Shown here: positions 58,524 through 64,000 of the stretch, one piece after another
Layout of the letters: every line of letters begins with the position of its first letter
Numbering within the stretch: position 1 is the stretch's first letter
DNA from: Aurelia coerulea
Taxonomy: Eukaryota > Cnidaria > Scyphozoa > Semaeostomeae > Ulmaridae
Assembly: GCA_039566865.1 (NCBI GenBank)
Contig: CM076943.1
Location: forward strand, 40,928,663-40,992,662
Length of the DNA stretch: 64,000 nucleotides
Reading direction: 5' to 3'
Program-made: the position numbers and the translations under genes
The notes under the pieces: generated by a model
Database searches by the model: none
Seen by the model: only the letters and a program-made list of their open reading frames with translations
What the model was told of the DNA's origin: nothing

Positions 58524-59777
58524 TTTGTAGTTGCTGCCATTTACGAAAATAAGATTCAGATGTCTTCACTGTTACTGCAGAACTCAATGAGTACAAGCGA
58601 CCCATGTGCAATGGATTTTGACCTTAGCATTTATCCATTAATAATGGCATAAGTAAATGCATTAGCAGAATTATTGATGACGAGAGCAATTAGTGCAGTT
58701 GGTCGAGGGGTGTATCACTTTACCGACAGGGCGTACGAGATTTTTTAAAACAATAGGATTTTTAGGGAATTTTTTATGAATCTTTCTTGAAAACAAAAGG
58801 ATTTTGCCAAAGTTGCACGAGATTTTTACAGAGTGATACACCTTCGCAGTGGGTACTGAATGCAACGACCACACTCGACCTACGAAGATTGAATTTGACC
58901 TAAGTTTTCATCTATTATGAATGAAAAGAGTAAAACTCTGCTTGGAAAATCATCAATGATGCAACTCAATACAATGATTTGATTGCGAGAAACTGATTTT
59001 AAACTGAATTGATTTTAGCTGTAGTGAACAGTCAATTGCAATGCATTTTGATTTAAATTGCATTGTGGGTATGCCCGCCCTTTATTCATGCGTTTACCCT
59101 GCATGTTTGAAATGTATAGCTGCGTCGATGTTTTCCAAGCTCTATGATCTGAATGAAAATTAGCATTAAGAACTGGTTGTATTGAAGATATGCCTGGTGA
59201 AATTCATTGGCAATTTGAGAGGAGAATCGCTAGGTTAATTTGTAGGCAGGAAAAGCATAGCAATCAAAATATTTCACCGATGTTTGCTTGCGGCCCATGG
59301 CCGAAAACATCCATAGCCTCATTTTCACGGACCAATCAGAGGGGGAATATGCGAGCAAGACAAAAGAAACCCTTGAAAATGTTACTAAACTTTACTTACT
59401 TACATAAAACGCAACCAGTGCAAAAACAGCTTGAAGTTTGAGAAGTTTCTTTGAAGGAATCTAGTCTAATTGAAACTGAAAGGTTGGTTGATTTTTTGGA
59501 TTGAGGAAACATCATCTGGATATTGGAGGCTTTTTTCATTGCTAACGTCACTCAAAACTTGAATTTTTAGGCGTATTATTATCTGAGGATTGAGCCGACT
59601 AGTTAGGCCAATCTGCCATTGCTCGGATTTTCGTACAGTGTTGCTATGGTTTCCATATCGGACGTGACGTCAAGGGAAACAATTTCGTCCCAATTTTCAA
59701 TTTGAAATTCCATGAGTCGTAGTGATAGCGTTCATCAGCCTATCAATAGCAATAACTACGAACTTATAATCAGTCTA
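58524..59777. other. Upstream of the secreted-protein exon, unassigned
   Basis: Could contain the promoter, but no convincing TATA/Inr pair. Weak inverted match GTGTATCACTTTA/GAGTGATACAC (58706-58852) may be a decayed MITE. Confidence 0.35.
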
Positions 59778-60095
59778 CAATGTGATAGCAATGGATACAT
59801 TCAAAGGAGCAATTGATGACAAGGTCAATGTGATAGCAATGGACACAGTCAATGAGCCATTCATAAGCGTACGGGAAGAAAAAATCTAGGGGGGCGGCCC
59901 GACACAAAGTCCATTGTTTACCAACATTTTTGCCCAACTGAGGGTAGATTTTTGCCCGATTGGGGCTGATTTTCAATGATTTTCCAATTGGGGGGGCTGC
60001 CGCCCCCCGCCCCCCCCCCCGCCCCGTACGCTTATGGAGCCATTGATGGCAAGGTCAATGCGATAGCACTTGATACAGTCAAAGGTGTATTCATC
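59778..60095. repeat. ~48-bp tandem repeat, interrupted by a MITE
   Basis: Units read TGTGATAGCAATGGATACA, AAAGGAGC and ATTGATGACAAGGTCAA. About four units are split by the insertion at 59862. Confidence 0.8.
59862..60036. mobile_element. 175-bp MITE, TIR CATAAGCGTACGGG, 8-bp TSD
   Basis: CATAAGCGTACGGG at the left, CCCCGTACGCTTATG at the right, flanked by GAGCCATT at 59854-59861 and 60037-60044. G and C runs are subterminal. Same family as 20389-20562. Confidence 0.9.
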
Positions 60096-60279
60096 AAAAT
60101 ATTTCAGAGATTTCCCTCTTCGAATGGGAGCATTTACAAAGTTCACACAAAAAGAATATAATTAAAATTTGGATTGTACCAGTTTTCGCATTATAAGATT
60201 CATATCTATGTTTTGAAACCTTTAAAAGTGGATCACATTGATGTATGATTTTTTTTATATGGGAATCATTCAGCATAAC

Positions 60280-60610
60280 CATGGGTAGTTAGACACTGCT
60301 GGTGTGCTTCTATGGAGAAGAGCTGGATAATATGTATCTGCGGGGGAAATTTTTTATAGTACTGCGGAGAAGATATCTGCGGGGGAAAATTTTATAGTAC
60401 TGTGGAGGAGATATCTGCGGGGGAAATTTTTATAGTACTGCGTAGGAGATATCGGAAGCGAAGAGAGAAGGAGAGAGAAGAATTTTAATAGTTTAATATT
60501 TTTGTTCTTTCGATATCTCCTCCGCAGTACTGCAACAAAAATTCCCCCGCAGATATATAATATCCAGCGCTCCTCCATAGAAGCACACCAGCAGTGTCTA
60601 ACTACCCATG
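60280..60610. mobile_element. Foldback MITE, TIR CATGGGTAGTTAGACACTGC, 7-bp TSD
   Basis: The left end CATGGGTAGTTAGACACTGC mirrors the right end, flanked by GCATAAC at 60273-60279 and 60611-60617. The left arm carries three tandem copies of a unit with GATATCTGCGGGGGAAA and TATAGTACTG; the right arm has one. Seven-bp duplication and CATG ends recall P-superfamily elements (inference). Confidence 0.85.
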
Positions 60611-60862
60611 GCATAACATAGGCATTTCAGGTAAGAGAAGATTATGCGATAACAGAGAACTATTTTTTCTCCAATAAAACTCAAGTTTTTTGAATAATCT
60701 TCTGAGACGATTGTCAGTCGAGTTCATCCTAATCGCAGCTAAAAAAATCAGAAAGTACACAAGTTTTCTACCATATTTAAAGCAAAAATGAAAAATGGTA
60801 CAACAATTGCTAAGAGCAAATACTGCATTTAGTCAAAGCCGCCCTTGTGTACACCAATTGAA

Positions 60863-61463
60863 TTAACCTTATAGTGGTTGGGCTATCTGACACGTCCTAT
60901 TTTGGTTGGGGGGTGCAAACCCCCCCCCCCCCACCTAACTCTTGACTGGAAATAGATAGAGCAACCACATTTGGTGTAATAATAGCCCCAGGCATGTAAT
61001 TTATGAAAATATAAAAATTAACCTAAAATTAGCCTCCATTATTGCTTGTGCCAGCATTTTTCTTTTTGTGGTCAAGAAAAGTGGCAAAATCGGTCAAAAT
61101 CAGGAAAAATGCGATAAAATTTAATTTGGAGTATAATTTCCATCCAAACATGAAAAGTATGATAGATTACATCAAAGAGTACTACCCTGCAAAATATCTT
61201 TGCAATATATTGCAATTTTGCTACTTTTTTCGCGAAAATTAATATTTGAGAATTGGTGATTTTGACAGAGTCAGGTCCGGAAAATTTTCTCCCCCCCCCC
61301 CCCTTCAATTGTCAAAATATTTTTACAAAACTTCTTGAGTCGTTGCATAATAAGTAGCAGCAAAGAGTCCGAAAGTTTCCGGGCCGTAATTGTTCTTCTA
61401 GCAGAGTTATAACAAAAAGTCTACTAGGGGGGCAAATTTGCCCCCCAACAAAAATAGGGTTAA
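60863..61463. mobile_element. piggyBac-like TTAA-flanked element, second copy
   Basis: Homologous over its length to 4978-5582 (GTGGTTGGGCTATCTGACAC; CTACTAGGGGGGCAAATTTG). TTAA lies at 60863 and 61460. The left terminus CCTTAT differs by one base from CCCTAT. C and G runs vary in length between copies. Confidence 0.87.
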
Positions 61464-61924
61464 CGACATTCCTCCAGTAAAATTTGTCAGCAAGGCAATA
61501 CCTTGTGCAAGCGATGCCCCTTTGAGTTGTTCCAGGTCAGTTTTTCATGGAGATTCCAAAGAAAGATTTTACTGTAGTAGATTCTACACCATTATAACAT
61601 TATGCTGTGATATGATATGATATAATATGCTATCCAGCTTATAATTTGCTTTGAAATAGAATAGGGTCTGGTTAAGAGGCTAAAACAAATTAGCTAGCAA
61701 AGCAGCATACATTGTTTTGATATGAAATTCCGAAAAAAAGACAACGATCTGACTCCTTCTATGTGGGGAAGAAAAGATTATTGCAGTTCAAATTTCGCAG
61801 TCATCCACATTGAAAAGCTACAAATTTCCCAAACTGATCCCATTTATCGTATTTCATCGCACTTCATCGGAATTCTGGGCCTTCGATCAATTAGGATTAT
61901 TTCCGTTTTTTATTTTCCGATCAT

Positions 61925-62062
61925 TTTAAAGATTCCATGTTTTAAGAATTCCAGATTCCATGTTTCAAAGATTCCAGATTTCATGTTTTAAAGATTCCAG
62001 ATTCCAGATTCTAGATTCCATGTTTTAAAGATTAAATATTCCAGATTCCATGTTCTAAAGAT
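61925..62062. repeat. ~24-bp tandem repeat
   Basis: Imperfect copies of TTCCATGTTTTAAAGATTCC with AGA spacers. Confidence 0.85.
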
Positions 62063-62065
62063 AGC

Positions 62066-62225
62066 CCACTTTATCTGATGATAATGTGGGTTCAATAGAT
62101 AAGCTAGGTTTATCTGAGTTAAACTCGTTTATCTGGTGATAAACTCGGTTTATCAGGTGATAAACCAGGTTTCTTATGAGATTAACCGGATTTATCTTGT
62201 GATAAACCGGATTTATCTGATGGTG
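62066..62225. repeat. Palindromic ~20-bp repeats (GGTTTATC/GATAAACC)
   Basis: Alternating GGTTTATCTG and GTGATAAAC blocks, eight to nine in 160 bp, each able to pair with its neighbour. Confidence 0.85.
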
Positions 62226-62463
62226 ACTTTCGCGTACCATATGCAACTACAAAGGGCTACATGTAACGATGTTTACTACCCTAGGGTGCCAGAGATGAAC
62301 AAACAAGAGATATTACTATCTGAAGATTTGCACCCTTCAGACATCTGCTTATATTTGAAGTTTGAAATCCCCTATCCAGACGTCCGATTATTTTTGTTGA
62401 CTTCAGTTCAATTTAACTAAGATTGTCGAGCAATAGTCCAATTGTTTGACCAACAATTAACTA

Positions 62464-63050
62464 CAGGGTGTCCCAAAAGAATTGTGTCCCGTTTGTCTGA
62501 AGATTGCGACAAAACGGCAAAAGATTCTCGCCAAACTTTTGCATGATGATGCTCTTCAGATGTTCAATTAAAGTTTGCCACCATCCCCGTAAAAATCCGT
62601 TGAGAAATGATGGAGCTACGACCTTCAGAAGACCAAATTTGCCTGACGACTGAAACCAGCAGTCGGCCATTTTGCCTTGCAGTGATAAGTATCTTCACGT
62701 GAGGTAAGAAATAATTTCTGTGAGGTCAGAAATAATGGAACTCTCCGAGGATTATCGGAACTTTCACGAAAGCTATGACATTGGAGGCTGCTGTTTCATT
62801 TTCATTCCATAAAGCTATTTATCGCTACAATATAGTAAGACAAAATGGCCGACCGCTGGTTTCAGTCATCAAGCAAATTTGGTCTTCTAAAAGTCATAGC
62901 TCCATCATTTTTCAACAGATTTTTATGGGGATGGTTGAAAAATTTAATTGAACATCTGCAGAGCAACATCATGCAAATGTTTGGCAAGAATCTTTTGCCG
63001 TTTTGTCGCAATCTTCAGACAAACGGGGCACAATTTTTTTGGGACCCCCG
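62464..63050. mobile_element. Foldback MITE, TIR CAGGGTGTCCCAAAA, TA duplication
   Basis: Arms of ~210 bp are inverted: CAGGGTGTCCCAAAAGAATT at the left; TTTTTTTGGGACCCCCG at the right; TA at 62462-62463 and 63051-63052. Frames ADCWFQSSGKFGLLKVVAPS and ADRWFQSSSKFGLLKVIAPS on opposite strands are the two arms, not genes. Confidence 0.88.
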
Positions 63051-64000
63051 TAAGAATGTGTGCGCGGGCAATACGCACTTCTGCACTCTCGACACTCACT
63101 CGGTTGAACTGCGCTTATGGCCTAACATAACGATTTTCCTCAATTTTCTGAAGAAGATCGACATTAGCCAAGAGTTTGCAGTTGCTTACGCAAGGAGCAT
63201 ACGCAGGTGAGTGCAGGCCAAACAAAAATTTCAACTTTTGCAATGTTTTCCTTGTCCAGTTGATCGAGAGGACACATAGGCTTACAACAACTTTGCAGAA
63301 ATGCTGCCCTCCTTCCAAAACATAAGAACAATCGCCTTTGCATTTATTTTCCAACTGAAAAATTAATCAAAAATTGTTCGCTTCTACTTTGCTTCTATGC
63401 CCTGTTTTGGGACTTCCACAACGATATGAAGGCCTTCCGACCACTACTGAAGTTTGCTGCACAGCAAACAAATTCGTTACAAACAACGAAAATGCTTGTT
63501 CTTATCGTTGCATTTCTACGCACGCATACGAGCCCTTGCCTCCCCCTTGCCTTTTGCGTCGTCTGTGTCTGTTTTGCGTCTCCATGCGTAAATTTGAACA
63601 AAAGCCAGTATCGCAGTTTAAATATTGTTTATTCATTGTCAAGCATTGTCAAAGTTCAGCTATCCACGCAATGCTACCTTCAGTTTGTTTGCAAGGGCAT
63701 TTTAAAGATGTGCATGCTTTGCTGTTCCGCAGTGCAAGTCAATGAGACAAGAATTAACTACTCTGGCACCCAGTGTAAAGTCCCCTCCTCTCCCCTCATC
63801 ATTTTTCCCAAAGATATGCTGCCGAATTTTCAAAATATAGAAATGACTGTTTGGTGAGAATTAAGTCATCTGTCTCGTTGACTTTCTTAAGACCAAAAGA
63901 ATCTCATCTCCTTCTTCGCATGGGAAGATGCTTTCTTTGTAAAATCTTAGATAGAATGTTGTAAAAACGTAAAAATGGATTTTAGCCTTTGGTCTAACTT
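63051..64000. other. Unassigned right end of window
   Basis: A 143-codon ATG frame at 63426-63857 (plus) is Cys- and Leu-rich at its start and matches nothing I recognise. No supporting context. Confidence 0.35.

Noticed and set aside
62461..63210. Paired 69- and 121-codon frames with WFQSS..FGLLKV
   Set aside because: They are the two arms of one foldback MITE read on opposite strands.

Overview
This window is eukaryotic and looks like a TE-choked stretch of an invertebrate animal genome. It is AT-rich, has spliced exons with GT/AG borders, and shows no operon-like coding. My best guess is a cnidarian, probably anthozoan, because of the EGF-like exons, a fucolectin-type (FTP) domain exon, a 2A-bearing non-LTR retrotransposon and a hAT transposase fused to an OTU-like domain. 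Other marine invertebrates are not excluded.

Host coding content is sparse and all on the minus strand. A signal-peptide exon (58241-58523) is followed by five EGF-like exons (48080-48187, 46528-46650, 44683-44805, 17757-17873, 15279-15413) and an FTP lectin-like exon (about 2395-2777). Every one of these junctions is phase 1, so they could be one secreted EGF/lectin gene spanning at least 56 kb. That linkage is inference. The 44.7 kb and 46.5 kb EGF exons and their introns are a tandem duplication.

The rest is mostly transposable elements, often nested. (1) At 5.85-14.26 kb a decayed OTU-like gene is split by a TA-flanked MITE. That MITE is split by a full-length LINE (6294-13833, 10-bp target duplication, poly-A tail). 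The LINE is in turn split by three DNA elements with exact 9-, 8- and 9-bp duplications. With the insertions discounted, the LINE frame stays open from an ATG at 13008 to a stop at 6580 and carries a 2A-like motif, endonuclease, reverse transcriptase and a C-terminal Cys/His motif. (2) At 50.8-57.4 kb an apparently complete hAT element (50803-56635, 5-bp duplication) sits inside a TTA-flanked Harbinger-like element. Its two-exon gene joins an OTU-like domain, a PIP-box-like motif, a TTF-type finger and a hAT transposase core. (3) At 29.28-35.84 kb a 6.56-kb foldback element carries inverted arrays of a ~101-bp tandem repeat at both ends.

Other content: a MITE superfamily with CACGT termini and repeated TAAGAAAC/AGTACT motifs (at least 14 copies or fragments); TTAA-flanked piggyBac-like elements; hAT-like MITEs with perfect 8-bp duplications; palindromic elements; a 2.5-kb satellite (22.27-24.83 kb); truncated LINEs; and a possible tRNA-derived SINE. 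Superfamily names are assigned from target-duplication length and terminal bases, not from database comparison.
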